From Oscillatoria sp. CS-180 (GTDB lineage: Bacteria > Cyanobacteriota > Cyanobacteriia > Phormidesmidales > Phormidesmidaceae), in assembly GCF_028330965.1 (NCBI RefSeq), contig NZ_JAQMUB010000042.1:1-64000 (forward strand): 64,000 nucleotides of DNA, read 5' to 3'. Shown in pieces: positions 20,332-29,760 of this stretch (within the stretch, counting starts at the first letter, position 1; the number at the start of each line of letters is the position of its first letter). Below the pieces are notes generated by a model. It worked only from the letters and a program-made list of their open reading frames with translations, did no database searches and was not told the origin of the DNA. Position numbers and translations under genes: made by a program.

Positions 20332-20928
20332 CGATAAGAGACTCTCACCATTCTAATACTCATCCGATAGTTGTCCCTTATCGCCATTAATCCACCTCAG
20401 CACACTTTAAGAGCAGTCGTGGAAGCGATTAGTCAGCTCAACTCCAGAACATTCAGCAAAAACCCTACCAGCGTCGGGGGTTTCTATTGGAGAGCAACGT
20501 ATACAATTCGCCAATACCAACCGTATCAGCCTGTTTTCAGTTAAAGCGTTTTACTGGCAGAGGCAAAAAGTTTCTTGAAAGGCAATATTTGAGTTTGAGT
20601 TCCTCACTAAACATCATATTTAAATAATCACTCTCGCCAAATACATCCGGTATATTTGAACACAAAATCCTTGAAGTATAGCGGCATGCATTTGAGTCAA
20701 GCACACCCTACTCTCTGTTCCCTATTCCCTGCTTCCTTAAGACACTGCGATGTACTGACCAAACTACACAGGGCTACAGATTAACGACTTGCTCCAAGAT
20801 TTTCTTCTGGGAAGAAGAGTCGAGTAACACTCAGGTTGATTAAATTTTCTTGCCGATAAAATTGGCAGTCTTTTTTCAGGAAAGACGAATTACCGCAATT
20901 TCAATAAGTTGTCTAAAGGTAGTGACAC
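20332..20928. other. 597-bp spacer with one dispersed repeat copy
   Basis: No gene is seen between rlmN and the large secreted protein gene. The only structured element is the repeat at 20677-20779 described separately, including short CCCTATTCCCTG-type repeats near 20718-20735. Promoters for both divergent genes must lie here, but none could be assigned with confidence. Confidence 0.4.
20677..20779 (+). repeat. dispersed repeat, module shared with 40417-40510
   Basis: The sequence starting TATAGCGGCATGCATT and running through GTACTGACCAAACTACACAGGGCTACAG aligns over about 90-100 bp with 40417-40510, which begins with the same 16 bases and continues through TTCCCTTAAGATACTGAGATGTAC. The match lies outside any gene in both places. 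It appears to be the inner module of the repeat family seen at 34261, 40337, 41767 and 47121. Confidence 0.6.
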
Positions 20929-23900
20929 GTGGATAGAGTTGTTCAAGAATTTCTTACATTTACCCTTGATTCTGATAATGATGGCATCCCCGAAAGTGCT
21001 CGCACTGAAACGTATACCTATGACGCTGCTGGCAATCAAACGGCATACAGGCTAGTCGCTGATTGGAATGCTGATGGTCAGGCAGATAGCGTCACTCAGG
21101 AATCGTGGTCTTACGACGATCAGGGCAACCAAACCTCCTACGTTCTAACACTAGATTTTGATGGGGATGGACAAAGTGACAGCGTTGTCACCGAAAATTA
21201 TGACTATAACGAAGCCGGTCAAGAAATAATTTTTATTAGTGAATCTGATACTAATGCAGATGGTCAAGCCGAAAGTATCAACCGAAGATCTTCTGCTTAC
21301 GATGACCAAGGAAATCAAACATTATTGAAGGTCGAAGCAGACAATAACGCTGATGGTCAGCCAAGTTTTGTTGCTGAAAAGAGCTGGCTATATGATGATT
21401 TTGGTCGACTTCTTTCAAAGCTTGACAACGTAGACAGTGATGGCGATGGACAAAGCGATTTTGGTACTCGCGAAAGCTGGGTTTACGATGCAGTTGGCAA
21501 TCCAGTTCTTTATATTGATGAAAGACTGGGTGAAGACCTCCAGATTATTTTCACTTCAGAAGAAAGGCGATCGTTTGACGAGAACGGCAATCTCATTTTG
21601 CTTATTGAACAAGACGATCAGGATGGCGACGGACAGATTGACCAGAGCACTCTAGAAACCTGGAAGTACGATGATCTAGGCAATCTTGTTGAATACGCCG
21701 TAGATTATGCCGTAGATGATACGGATAGTCCTGATTTTGACGAGATCTGGAATTTCACAATTGAAACTGACGATCAGGGACGCTTTCTATCCTATTTCTA
21801 CGAGTTTGACTGGAATGGTGACGGCGATTTTGACACTCAAGAGGTCTATCACACTCGGACCTACAGCAATGACGGTCAGCTAGCCGCGATTGACTCGGCT
21901 GAGTTTGATCTGACCGGTGAGGCCATCTCTTACGATTTTGGCAGCCCGTCTCCTTCCAGTAGATTTCTGTACACCCCTTGTGAGCTGGATTTGACCGTCC
22001 ATGACGTTAATGGACTAGTGTTTGAGCTGACGCAGACACCTTTTACGGGAGGAAGTCCGCGCACAACAAGTGCGGCTTCTTTTCAAGCCTATTTTGAAGA
22101 CACTCCTGTTTTAAGCATTGACAGTTCTGATGATTTTTCCTCTAACAGCTCAGAGGATATTGAATTGTCCAATCTAGACGGTCAGCTGGCCTACACCCGC
22201 AGCTATGACTGGTCTCGAAGCGGATCATCCACTTCTGAAACTATCTATGATTACGATGCTGAGGGCGATCGCAGTCGGGTTGTTCGTTCCTATGAATCCG
22301 AAGATTTCGGCTCTCTCGATCCCTCCAGTTTCGGCAAGATTTCAGGGGAAACTGTTACCCTCTACGACGACGATGGCACTATTCTTTCGGAGTCAGAAAC
22401 TTGCACTGAGACTAATTTTTTCTCCAGTGAAGAAACCGTTGTCAATTCAGAGCGAACATTTGCTTACCGTCCAACAGGCGTCCTGGCGTCTGAAACAGTT
22501 GTCGTTCAATCCGTCACAACAACGCAGGATCTAGATCGGGGCAATCCTGATAGCTTTATCGAGACGACGGTCCGGGAGTATAACGATCGCGGTGACTGGG
22601 TACTGTTGACCTTAGAACGTGATGAAGATGCCGATGGCAGCATCGATTACCGGGAAACGGAGACGCGATCGCTAACGTATGCAGACGCCTTGGTCGTAGA
22701 CACGCTGGTGGATGAGAACGACGGTGATCTCAGCGCAGGTGATGTGTCTTTGAGGGAGGCGATCGCCTTTACCGAGGCAGGCGGCACCATCACCTTCGAC
22801 CCCAATCTACAAGGCACCATCACCCTGGATGCAGCACTGGGCGAGTTAGTTATTGATAAGGCGTTGACTATCGACGGTACTGGCTCAGACCGTATTACAG
22901 TCAGCGGCAATGACCAAACCCGCGTTTTTCGCCTCGAAGCCGACACTGAGATTAACGACCTCACTATCGCTAATGGTAAAGCCGAGAAGGGCGGTGGCAT
23001 CTATGGCGCGGGCGTAAATCTCTCAATTTTCAACAGTGTTATAGCAGACAATACGGCGATTAACGGCGGCGGGTTTTACCTAACAGAAGGCGATGTCACG
23101 GTCTCAGACAGTTCGTTTATCAGCAACTTGGCGGAAGAATCCATTGAGGTCAACGAAGGGACTTCATCGGGAGGCGCTCTTTTCTTACAAGAGGGTCGCC
23201 TAACGATTAATGCCTCCACCTTTGAGAACAACATTGCCAGAAATGCTGACTCACTGGGTGGCGGCGTTTTCGCTGAAGATAGTGTGGTTCAAATTAACGA
23301 CAGCGCCTTTTCAGGCAACGCAGCCAATGGCTCAAACAATGCTGGCGGCGGCCTCTATGTTACCCACACCGCCCTGACCGACGAGGCTGAAACGGTCATC
23401 ACCAATAGTGAGTTTTTCGGCAATAACGCGAGCGGACTGTCAAGCAATGGAGGGGCGATCGCTCATCAAAACGGCTTTCTCACTATTAGTGACAGTACGC
23501 TTAGCGGCAACTCAGTCAGTGGTATGAATGCATTTGGTGGAGGTCTCAACAGCCGAAACGGTTACGTCACCATCGATAGCAGCAGAATAGACAGTAATTC
23601 AGTTTTAGGAACAACAGGCGCTGGCGGGGGGATTGCCAACAATTCGCCTGATGGCACATTGCAAATCGCAAACACGATTATTCGCAACAACCGCGCATCG
23701 ATTGACTCCAGTCGAGGTGGCATGACGGGTGGGGGCATCGATAATGTTGGTCTACTGAGCGTTAATACCAGCACGATTGATGGTAATGGAGTGTCCGGGA
23801 CGGGGTCTGCTGGAGGTGGCATCAATACCTCTGGCGACTTTGCCTTAGAAAGCAGTACTGTTAGCAACAATTTTGCTGCGGCCTCGATCAGTGCCATTGG

Positions 23901-25311
23901 TGGCGGTCTCAACATTACTGGTAAAGAGTCTGTCGCTATTCATAACAGCACCTTGAGTGGTAACTCAGTCAGCGGCGGAGACTTCACGACGGGCGGAGCT
24001 GTTTTTGTTGGGTCGTCCGTATCGCTTAACCCCACCGAAACCGAGTTCGTAATTAGCAACAGCACCGTCACTGATAATCTGGCACCGACATCAAATTTTC
24101 CTTCGTTCACCGCAGTAGGAGGTATGGACAGTGAGGTGGCGACGACAGTTGTTTCAAGCATCATTGCGGGGAATCAGGAAAGCGATATTGCTAGCTCATT
24201 TAGAGAGAACAACAACTTTGTGAGCCAGGGGCATAACCTGATTGGCACCGGAAATGGCGCTGTTAGCTTCAACCAGCCTACGGATAGTGTTGGCATCACG
24301 GACCCCGGACTGGAACCGCTGGCCGATAACGGTGGCCCGACTCAAACTCATGCATTGAAGGACGAGAGTCTAGCCATTGATGCCGGCAGCAATCCTGACA
24401 ACCTGACGAACGATCAGCGCGGTAATGGGTTTCTTCGGGTGCTCGACGGCGACGGCGATGGCGTTGTGCTTCCTGATATTGGGGCGTTTGAAGCGCTTGC
24501 CGCTATGTCTAACCCAACCGCAGGACAGGCACTCTTTGAAATCGCGGCAGGTGAGACCGTCGCAATTACAGGATTTGGCGGCGTCGGGCGTGGGGCACGT
24601 CCCGGTGAGGCCACCATTCAAGAAGTGGATACCCTCAAGTTCGTCGGCGAAGCATTCACGGCGGACACCATGCAGCTGATGAAAAACGGCTCCGACCTCG
24701 TTATTAGCTTTTTGGGAGACACTACTGGCACACAGGTTACGCTGGAGAACTTCGCCCTAGACGAGTTAGACAACCTCCAGCGACAAACGGGAGGCGCTGT
24801 CGACTTGGGCAACATTATTTTTGGTGACGAGTCCGCTGTCGAAGATAGTTTTGATGTGTTTGATGCGGATTCTACTCAGCGCTATCTGTGGAATCCCAAC
24901 ACCGTCACGTTCCTGAATGATTTGGACAACACCGTTCAAGGCCGATCGCACTCCGACGACATCATCAATGGACTGGGTGGTGATGACACCCTCCTCGGTC
25001 TCGGTGGTGATGACACCCTTCGAGGCGGTGAAGGTGATGATGTTTTAGACGGCGGTCCTGGCGACGATGTTTACACAGGCGGCGAAGGAGCTGATATTTT
25101 CGCTCTGACCAATCAGGAGGGCACAGATACCATTACCGATTTTGAGGTGGACCGAGATCGCATCTCACTCGGGAATACTCTCACCATCGCTCAGGTCAAC
25201 TTAGTTGAATCCGGCAATGACACTGTCGTTCTAGCTCCAGAGAGTGGAGCGATCGGAGTCATTCAAGGGGTGATTGGACTGGATGAGGCTATTTTTGCTG
25301 CATTAGCGTAA
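20929..25311 (+). CDS. giant secreted multidomain protein: Ca-loop/YD repeats, CSLREA beta-helix, RTX C-terminus
   Basis: The 1460-residue product has three parts. Residues 1-590 hold about six repeats of roughly 45 residues, each pairing a DxDGDGQ-type calcium loop (DFDGDGQSD, DSDGDGQSD, DQDGDGQID) with a YDxxGN motif. Residues 590-1190 begin with a CSLREA-like motif (DVSLREAI), form a Gly/Asn/Ser-rich right-handed beta-helix like polymorphic outer-membrane proteins, and end with a choice-of-anchor Q-like segment (ADNGGPTQTHAL to DIGAFE). Residues 1347-1390 are RTX nonapeptides (GLGGDDTLLG, GGEGDDVLDG) with a type I secretion tail. No N-terminal signal is present, as expected for type I export. 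The frame is closed by TGA two codons before the GTG start, so this is the earliest start. Likely a surface or adhesion protein; the ligand is unknown. Confidence 0.8.
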   Translation: MDRVVQEFLTFTLDSDNDGIPESARTETYTYDAAGNQTAYRLVADWNADGQADSVTQESWSYDDQGNQTSYVLTLDFDGDGQSDSVVTENYDYNEAGQEIIFISESDTNADGQAESINRRSSAYDDQGNQTLLKVEADNNADGQPSFVAEKSWLYDDFGRLLSKLDNVDSDGDGQSDFGTRESWVYDAVGNPVLYIDERLGEDLQIIFTSEERRSFDENGNLILLIEQDDQDGDGQIDQSTLETWKYDDLGNLVEYAVDYAVDDTDSPDFDEIWNFTIETDDQGRFLSYFYEFDWNGDGDFDTQEVYHTRTYSNDGQLAAIDSAEFDLTGEAISYDFGSPSPSSRFLYTPCELDLTVHDVNGLVFELTQTPFTGGSPRTTSAASFQAYFEDTPVLSIDSSDDFSSNSSEDIELSNLDGQLAYTRSYDWSRSGSSTSETIYDYDAEGDRSRVVRSYESEDFGSLDPSSFGKISGETVTLYDDDGTILSESETCTETNFFSSEETVVNSERTFAYRPTGVLASETVVVQSVTTTQDLDRGNPDSFIETTVREYNDRGDWVLLTLERDEDADGSIDYRETETRSLTYADALVVDTLVDENDGDLSAGDVSLREAIAFTEAGGTITFDPNLQGTITLDAALGELVIDKALTIDGTGSDRITVSGNDQTRVFRLEADTEINDLTIANGKAEKGGGIYGAGVNLSIFNSVIADNTAINGGGFYLTEGDVTVSDSSFISNLAEESIEVNEGTSSGGALFLQEGRLTINASTFENNIARNADSLGGGVFAEDSVVQINDSAFSGNAANGSNNAGGGLYVTHTALTDEAETVITNSEFFGNNASGLSSNGGAIAHQNGFLTISDSTLSGNSVSGMNAFGGGLNSRNGYVTIDSSRIDSNSVLGTTGAGGGIANNSPDGTLQIANTIIRNNRASIDSSRGGMTGGGIDNVGLLSVNTSTIDGNGVSGTGSAGGGINTSGDFALESSTVSNNFAAASISAIGGGLNITGKESVAIHNSTLSGNSVSGGDFTTGGAVFVGSSVSLNPTETEFVISNSTVTDNLAPTSNFPSFTAVGGMDSEVATTVVSSIIAGNQESDIASSFRENNNFVSQGHNLIGTGNGAVSFNQPTDSVGITDPGLEPLADNGGPTQTHALKDESLAIDAGSNPDNLTNDQRGNGFLRVLDGDGDGVVLPDIGAFEALAAMSNPTAGQALFEIAAGETVAITGFGGVGRGARPGEATIQEVDTLKFVGEAFTADTMQLMKNGSDLVISFLGDTTGTQVTLENFALDELDNLQRQTGGAVDLGNIIFGDESAVEDSFDVFDADSTQRYLWNPNTVTFLNDLDNTVQGRSHSDDIINGLGGDDTLLGLGGDDTLRGGEGDDVLDGGPGDDVYTGGEGADIFALTNQEGTDTITDFEVDRDRISLGNTLTIAQVNLVESGNDTVVLAPESGAIGVIQGVIGLDEAIFAALA

Positions 25312-25380
25312 GCAGTGCATTGCTGCGAGAATGCGGCTTCTTCCTGATTGCTCTATTTGGGACTGCGATATGGAATTGTG

Positions 25381-26202
25381 CTAACGTCTCGTCTCGGTTA
25401 CCAGCGTCAAACTCGCCCATCCCCCTTGAGCATTGTATTGACGGATCAGCCGCTGTCGCTGATTCGGAGCAATCAGCCATCCGACTTCTAGCAAGATTGG
25501 CTGACGCGGTTCGATGTGAGTGGGGCAGGTCGATGAAGCGCCATCTGGTAGCAGTAAGACTTGCACGGCCTGTGAACCCGTCTCAAATACAATGCGATTA
25601 TCCAGAATAGTTCCCTGGGACTGAATGGGAGGATTCCCTTCGCCAAACTGGAGTGTCTGCTGCAAAGTACTGCCCTGGCGCACAATTTCCAGTTGGGTAG
25701 GATACGTATCGCTGGGCTGCAAGTCTGGATAAACCGTGACTGCTTCGCCAACCCACGTTCCCACTAAAGCTGCCAAAGTCAGCTGCGGGCGCTCTGAGGG
25801 TGCCGTTCCCTTCAAATGTTCTCGAATCAACGTCAATTGGCTAAGCTGTCGGGTTTTGTCAAAAAGCTGGACCAGCCGCAGGCGATGATGATCTGCAATT
25901 AGCCCCAATTCAGCCCCAAACTCTGAAAATGGTCCCCACTGAATTGATCCCTGAGAAAACGCCCCATTCTCCAAAAACAGAACACTTTTCGCGAGAGAAC
26001 GGTACTCCAAAACGGTTTCCTGAGCTGGCTCTCCCGCAGGGTGCTTGGTGATTTCTTGACGCATGAGGTTTCCCCCATTCAGAGGCTTCAAGGCTACCAC
26101 TGAAGGAGTGTCCTGAAGCAGGTCCCCCTGAGCAGACAGCTGGGTAAATGACCCTACCCAAGTTCCCGCGTTTTTCAACAACCGTTCCCACTGCGATGCC
26201 AT
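25381..26202 (-). CDS. DUF3598 family protein (lipocalin-like)
   Basis: The 273-residue protein matches the cyanobacterial DUF3598 pattern: an N-terminal WERLLKNAGTWVGSFTQLS, then LALVGTWVGEAVTVYPD-type repeats of a beta-barrel with conserved Trp/Gly. The fold is related to lipocalins and to the CpcS-type bilin lyases, but no bilin-lyase activity can be asserted. It lies downstream of thrB on the same strand with a 116-bp gap, and its 3' end converges with the RTX gene. Function unknown. Confidence 0.7.
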   Translation of the reverse strand: MASQWERLLKNAGTWVGSFTQLSAQGDLLQDTPSVVALKPLNGGNLMRQEITKHPAGEPAQETVLEYRSLAKSVLFLENGAFSQGSIQWGPFSEFGAELGLIADHHRLRLVQLFDKTRQLSQLTLIREHLKGTAPSERPQLTLAALVGTWVGEAVTVYPDLQPSDTYPTQLEIVRQGSTLQQTLQFGEGNPPIQSQGTILDNRIVFETGSQAVQVLLLPDGASSTCPTHIEPRQPILLEVGWLIAPNQRQRLIRQYNAQGGWASLTLVTETRR

Positions 26203-26318
26203 GTCGTTCTCCTAAACCTTGCCCTGCGGATAAGGTCGCACATTTTGGGGCAGGTCAGGACATAGGCAGCACCTGATCGATTGAGAAAACTAGAGTACTC
26301 GCCGTCCACCAGGTTTGT

Positions 26319-27257
26319 TCATCCTTCGTCCTGACTCCTTTCAACAACTGTCGCCCCAACAGTATCAATTTTGAGGGGACGGGCATCGACGACTTCAATA
26401 TCGTGCTGTTGCCAAGTTTCCGCCATGGCCTGAGCGATCGCCCCGGCCCTTGCCTCACTCCCCAAAGCCAGCAGCGTTGGACCAGCGCCGCTAATTGTGA
26501 CGCCATAGGCCCCAGCCGCCAAAGCCGCCTGCGCCACCGAGTCATAACCGGGGATAAGTGACTTGCGATAAGGCTCGTGGATGCGATCGCCAATGGCCGT
26601 TCGGAGCCAATCACCGTTGCCGGTCTCCAGTGCTCGTATCAGCAAGCCCAAGTGTCCCATGGTATAGATAGCATCAGCTCGCGAATACTGCTGAGGTAAC
26701 ACTTGACGCGCCTTTGCCGTAGAGACCTCAAAGGCTGGCACCACGACGATGGGCACAATCGTGGAATGCCAAGGAACTTCGCAGAGAACACCTTGACTTT
26801 GATCGTTGACCGTTGCCAATCGGCAACCCCCCAACAAAGCCGGAACGACGTTATCGGGATGGCCTTCAATTGCAGTGGCTAACTGAGCCAGCGCCGCCCC
26901 ATCAAGTGGGGAGCCGGCTAGAGCATTAGCCCCCAAAATCCCGCCTACGATCGCCGTTGATGAGCTGCCCATTCCCCTCGCCAATGGCACGTCTAGCTCA
27001 ACAGTGATGTGGACAGCTGGCACCGTCTGACCCATATGCTTGAAACACTCGCAAAAAGCTTTGTAGGCTAAGTTTGAGGAATCCGTTGTAACGTGATCGC
27101 GCTCCGCCCCGGTCACAACGATTTCCAAAGGGCTTGATTCACTAGAGCGGGTGAACTGGAAGCGGTTATAGCGAGTCAAAGCGGCTCCCAAACAGTCGAA
27201 ACCGGGACCAATGTTAGCGGTTGTTGCAGGTACTGAAACCAAAAACGAATCCGTCAA
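26319..27257 (-). CDS. thrB: homoserine kinase
   Basis: The GHMP-kinase product phosphorylates homoserine to O-phosphohomoserine in threonine synthesis. It shows VPATTANIGPGFDCLG at the N-terminus, the ATP-binding PLARGMGSSSTAIVGG loop and the C-terminal GVTISGAGPTLLAL motif. The frame is open to a TTG at 27275, but a strong GAGGGGAG site lies eight bases before a TTG at 27257, giving a 312-residue protein starting MTDSFLVSVPATT; I prefer that start. Length is normal for cyanobacterial ThrB. Confidence 0.93.
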   Translation of the reverse strand: MTDSFLVSVPATTANIGPGFDCLGAALTRYNRFQFTRSSESSPLEIVVTGAERDHVTTDSSNLAYKAFCECFKHMGQTVPAVHITVELDVPLARGMGSSSTAIVGGILGANALAGSPLDGAALAQLATAIEGHPDNVVPALLGGCRLATVNDQSQGVLCEVPWHSTIVPIVVVPAFEVSTAKARQVLPQQYSRADAIYTMGHLGLLIRALETGNGDWLRTAIGDRIHEPYRKSLIPGYDSVAQAALAAGAYGVTISGAGPTLLALGSEARAGAIAQAMAETWQQHDIEVVDARPLKIDTVGATVVERSQDEG

Positions 27258-27464
27258 AATTACGACTCCCCTCAATAGGTATCGAAGGTCACCCCCCGTT
27301 TTGAGAATCGCATATTACCATTCAACGGGTTTTGAATTACAAAGATTGGCCGTATCAAAAGGTCAACTGGCAGAATAAGAGAGTTTGAAACATTCGTGTT
27401 GATTAAACGTCCCTTGACTGGGATTACAAGCGATTAAAAGATTGATACCGGAGACGGGGTTGCC

Positions 27465-27944
27465 ATGAAAACGCGCTTTTTATCAGTTGGACTTGTCATT
27501 TTAGGCAGTAACGCACTAGCAGTTGGGGCGATCGCGAACCCTTTGCCATCCCCCACTACCTCCATGACCGATTTAGAACTGCCTGTTGTAGAGAACGCAG
27601 TTCCATCCAAAACAGTGACCGATGCACCCAAGCTGGCCGAAGTTTTGCCCGAAGGGGGCTTCACAGACGTATCGCCAACTCATTGGGCCTACACTGCGGT
27701 CACCAATTTGGCAGAAGACTACGGCTGTTTAGCGGGCTATCCAGATGACACCTTCCGTGGAGAAGAATTCGTCACTCGCTACGAGTTTGCGGCGGCGATG
27801 GATGCTTGCCTGGGAACTCTGCTGGAGCTAGAACAAGGACAGCAAACCAACAGCGAGGTTGATGCCATTTTGGAAGAGCTGACTGATCTGCAACGTGAGC
27901 TGGGTACTGTGTCCGACGAAGTCGAAGAGATAGATTCTGAATGA
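27465..27944 (+). CDS. SLH-domain protein without porin barrel
   Basis: The 159-residue protein has a signal peptide (about residues 1-24), one SLH domain (FTDVSPTHWAYTAVTNLAEDYGCLAGYPDDTF then TRYEFAAAMDACL) and a short acidic coiled-coil, ending VSDEVEEIDSE. In cyanobacteria this arrangement normally continues into an OprB-like outer-membrane barrel of 400 or more residues; here translation stops right after the coiled coil and the following sequence has no barrel-like frame. It may be a stand-alone peptidoglycan-binding protein or the relic of a porin gene. Confidence 0.7.
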   Translation: MKTRFLSVGLVILGSNALAVGAIANPLPSPTTSMTDLELPVVENAVPSKTVTDAPKLAEVLPEGGFTDVSPTHWAYTAVTNLAEDYGCLAGYPDDTFRGEEFVTRYEFAAAMDACLGTLLELEQGQQTNSEVDAILEELTDLQRELGTVSDEVEEIDSE

Positions 27945-28111
27945 TGGCTGGAAGCGTTGGTTAGAGCAGCATCAAGCTCAAAATCGTGAGTCAATCCAGA
28001 TCTTGCAGTTGAGTTGAGGCTGACTGCTTTGGCTCCCTGCCCTCCAAATTTGGGGGATTTCCGGGGCGAATGCAGAGAATAATGTTTCAGTACAAGATCT
28101 GAAAACATGAA

Positions 28112-28143
28112 AAAGCGCAAAGGCTTATCGGCCTTTGCGCTTT
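28112..28143 (-). terminator. strong terminator of the helical carotenoid protein gene
   Basis: A perfect 13-bp inverted repeat (AAAGCGCAAAGGC and GCCTTTGCGCTTT) with a 6-base loop. Read on the minus strand it is followed by a T-run (TTTTTCATG), placing it about 20 bp after the stop of the 28166-28633 gene. It may also stop plus-strand transcripts from the SLH gene. Confidence 0.85.
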
Positions 28144-28165
28144 GCGATAGTGGGGCGATCGCGCT

Positions 28166-28633
28166 CTAGCTTTTGGCCGCGCTATGACCCATCGCACTGA
28201 CTGCATTGCGGGTGAAGTTGACACGCTGCTCAAAGTCGAAGGACTTAATGGTTTCAGTGAATTCCTTCGTGTTTTCAGGCAGTTCGTAATTATCAGGGAC
28301 ATTCACGATATCCCCAGACTCCATCCCCTGAGCCAACAGCAGCCAAACATCAAGCTTGCCACTAGGGCTTAGCGCACCATATTCGCGACTCACTTCGGTG
28401 TCTGTACCGTTCGCAATATCACGCTGTGCCTGCAGCTGATCTTCTTCGGAAAGCGGCTTGATTTTGTCATAAATCGGTAGGGCTACACCTTCAACTTTAT
28501 GACCAGGTGCCGGCGTCAAATTTTCCTTGAGATCTAAATAGCCGTACCACAGAAGAGCTAACTGAGTATCTGCATCAAATTGTGCAAATTGCTCTAACGG
28601 CTGTCTAACTTCTTCAAGTGTTGTATATGTCAT
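28166..28633 (-). CDS. helical carotenoid protein (OCP N-terminal domain homologue)
   Basis: The 155-residue product aligns with the all-helical carotenoid-binding N-terminal domain of orange carotenoid protein: FDADTQLALLWYGYLDL corresponds to the OCP segment with the ring-contacting Trp/Tyr, SPSGKLDVWLLLAQGMESG to the second Trp region, and VNFTRNAVSAMG to the closing helix. There is no C-terminal NTF2-like domain, as in the HCP family. HCPs bind a keto-carotenoid and quench singlet oxygen and, in some clades, phycobilisomes. The ATG at 28633 is preferred over the TTG one codon earlier. No C-terminal-domain homologue is encoded nearby. Confidence 0.88.
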   Translation of the reverse strand: MTYTTLEEVRQPLEQFAQFDADTQLALLWYGYLDLKENLTPAPGHKVEGVALPIYDKIKPLSEEDQLQAQRDIANGTDTEVSREYGALSPSGKLDVWLLLAQGMESGDIVNVPDNYELPENTKEFTETIKSFDFEQRVNFTRNAVSAMGHSAAKS

Positions 28634-28933
28634 CAAGATTTCAAATTACATCAGGCGGCTGCAAATCGTTCGATTCACGACCGCATCTGATTTACAAATT
28701 AGCGAGATTCTGATTGACAAAACACCCTCAAACGTAACAAATGCAACCGTTTCGAATTTATTCCTAACAGCACCTTGACACCTTTCGTTGGGCACAGAAA
28801 ACCAGACGACAGGATCACACTCAAAGGGAAAACCGTACAGTCTATAGGCGCAAATTACACGTCCTGGGTACGGTCCATGGGCAAAGACGGCGGGCTATGC
28901 TGGCGGTATGCCGTAATTTTATGGGTTGATCAC

Positions 28934-29302
28934 ATGAGCTTACTGGGCAATATTATCTGGCTGATTTTTGGTGGTTTTCTCAGCGGTGTGGGCTATATTC
29001 TGGGCGGCATTAGCACCTGCCTGACCATCATTGGTCTTCCCTTTGGGTTGGAAACCATTAAAATCGGCATTGCTACCTTCACTCCCTTTGGTCGAGAGAT
29101 TAAAAAGGATCCGGCTGCAGATACGGCCTTGGTCCAGATTCTCAATATTGTTTGGATTGTAGTTTTCGGCTGGGCGATCGCTCTCAACCACTTGATCTGG
29201 GGCGCTATCCTTGCGATTACGATTATTGGCCTACCCTTTGCCAAGCAGCACTTTAAACTAATGGTTTTGGCTCTATTTCCCTTTGGCCGCAGCTTCGAAT
29301 AG
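28934..29302 (+). CDS. YccF-type inner membrane protein
   Basis: The frame is open from 28775, but the YccF domain starts MSLLGNIIWLIFGGF at the ATG at 28934, giving the family's usual length of about 122 residues. The protein has duplicated hydrophobic segments with the conserved TIIGLPFGLETIKIG and TIIGLPFAKQHFKLM motifs, each followed by a short FTPFGR or LFPFGR loop. YccF proteins are small integral membrane proteins of unknown function. The gene is divergent from the helical carotenoid protein gene. Confidence 0.85.
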   Translation: MSLLGNIIWLIFGGFLSGVGYILGGISTCLTIIGLPFGLETIKIGIATFTPFGREIKKDPAADTALVQILNIVWIVVFGWAIALNHLIWGAILAITIIGLPFAKQHFKLMVLALFPFGRSFE

Positions 29303-29494
29303 TCCCTCTACTTTCGCTATCACGTTTCCCAGTCCTTTGGTGATCCGAAATTCTGATCTGTTGCACCAGTGCACATGTATTCTGAATTTGCCTCTATCCT
29401 CCAATGCTGAAGAAGCCTGATCTCAGAATCCCTGAATTTATAGGGCCAAGGGGCCAGCTCAAGCCCTCTGGGCTCAACGACAAGATTTAAGAAA

Positions 29495-29523
29495 TTGACG
29501 TTTTGTCCATCACTGTAGAGAAT
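29495..29523 (+). promoter_or_regulatory. candidate promoter of the Hlip gene
   Basis: TTGACG at 29495-29500 and GAGAAT at 29518-29523 are separated by 17 bp, a reasonable sigma-70-type match located about 36 bp before the Hlip ATG. I did not find a convincing HLR1 (RpaB) element. Assignment rests on spacing and sequence only. Confidence 0.35.
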
Positions 29524-29558
29524 TTGATCATCAATATCACTTGCCGATTTTTCAGAGT

Positions 29559-29729
29559 ATGACTAACTTAGAGCCTACGTTAAAGCCAGAAATTCGACGT
29601 CCCAAAGCAGGATTCACAACTTACGCCGAGCTTTTGAATGGAAGAGCCGCGATGGTTGGCTTTATTGCCCTCGTAGTCATTGAGTACTTTACAGGCAAAG
29701 GTCTTTTATCGCTGCTAGGAATTGTTTAG
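29559..29729 (+). CDS. high-light-inducible protein (one-helix Hlip/SCP)
   Basis: The 56-residue product has the chlorophyll-binding signature ELLNGRAAMVGF at the start of a single transmembrane helix continuing IALVVIEYFTGKGLL. Hlips bind chlorophyll a and beta-carotene as dimers in the thylakoid, protect photosystem II assembly intermediates and dissipate excess energy. ATG at 29559 is preferred over an upstream in-frame TTG at 29541. It lies near the helical carotenoid protein gene. Confidence 0.92.
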   Translation: MTNLEPTLKPEIRRPKAGFTTYAELLNGRAAMVGFIALVVIEYFTGKGLLSLLGIV

Positions 29730-29743
29730 GAACTGCAAACGCG

Positions 29744-29760
29744 CCTTGTGCCTCACAAGG
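29744..29760 (+). terminator. short hairpin after the Hlip gene
   Basis: CCTTGTG and CACAAGG form a perfect 7-bp stem with a 3-base loop 15 bp after the Hlip stop. There is no immediate U-run, so it may act as a transcript-stabilising hairpin rather than a classic terminator. Confidence 0.4.

Noticed and set aside
23562-23915. 117-codon minus-strand frames inside the beta-helix gene (also 22647-23000)
   Set aside because: They are shadows of the repetitive Ser/Gly-rich coding sequence and have low-complexity translations.
24960-25100. DNA-level tandem repeat
   Set aside because: The repetition is explained by RTX nonapeptide coding sequence.
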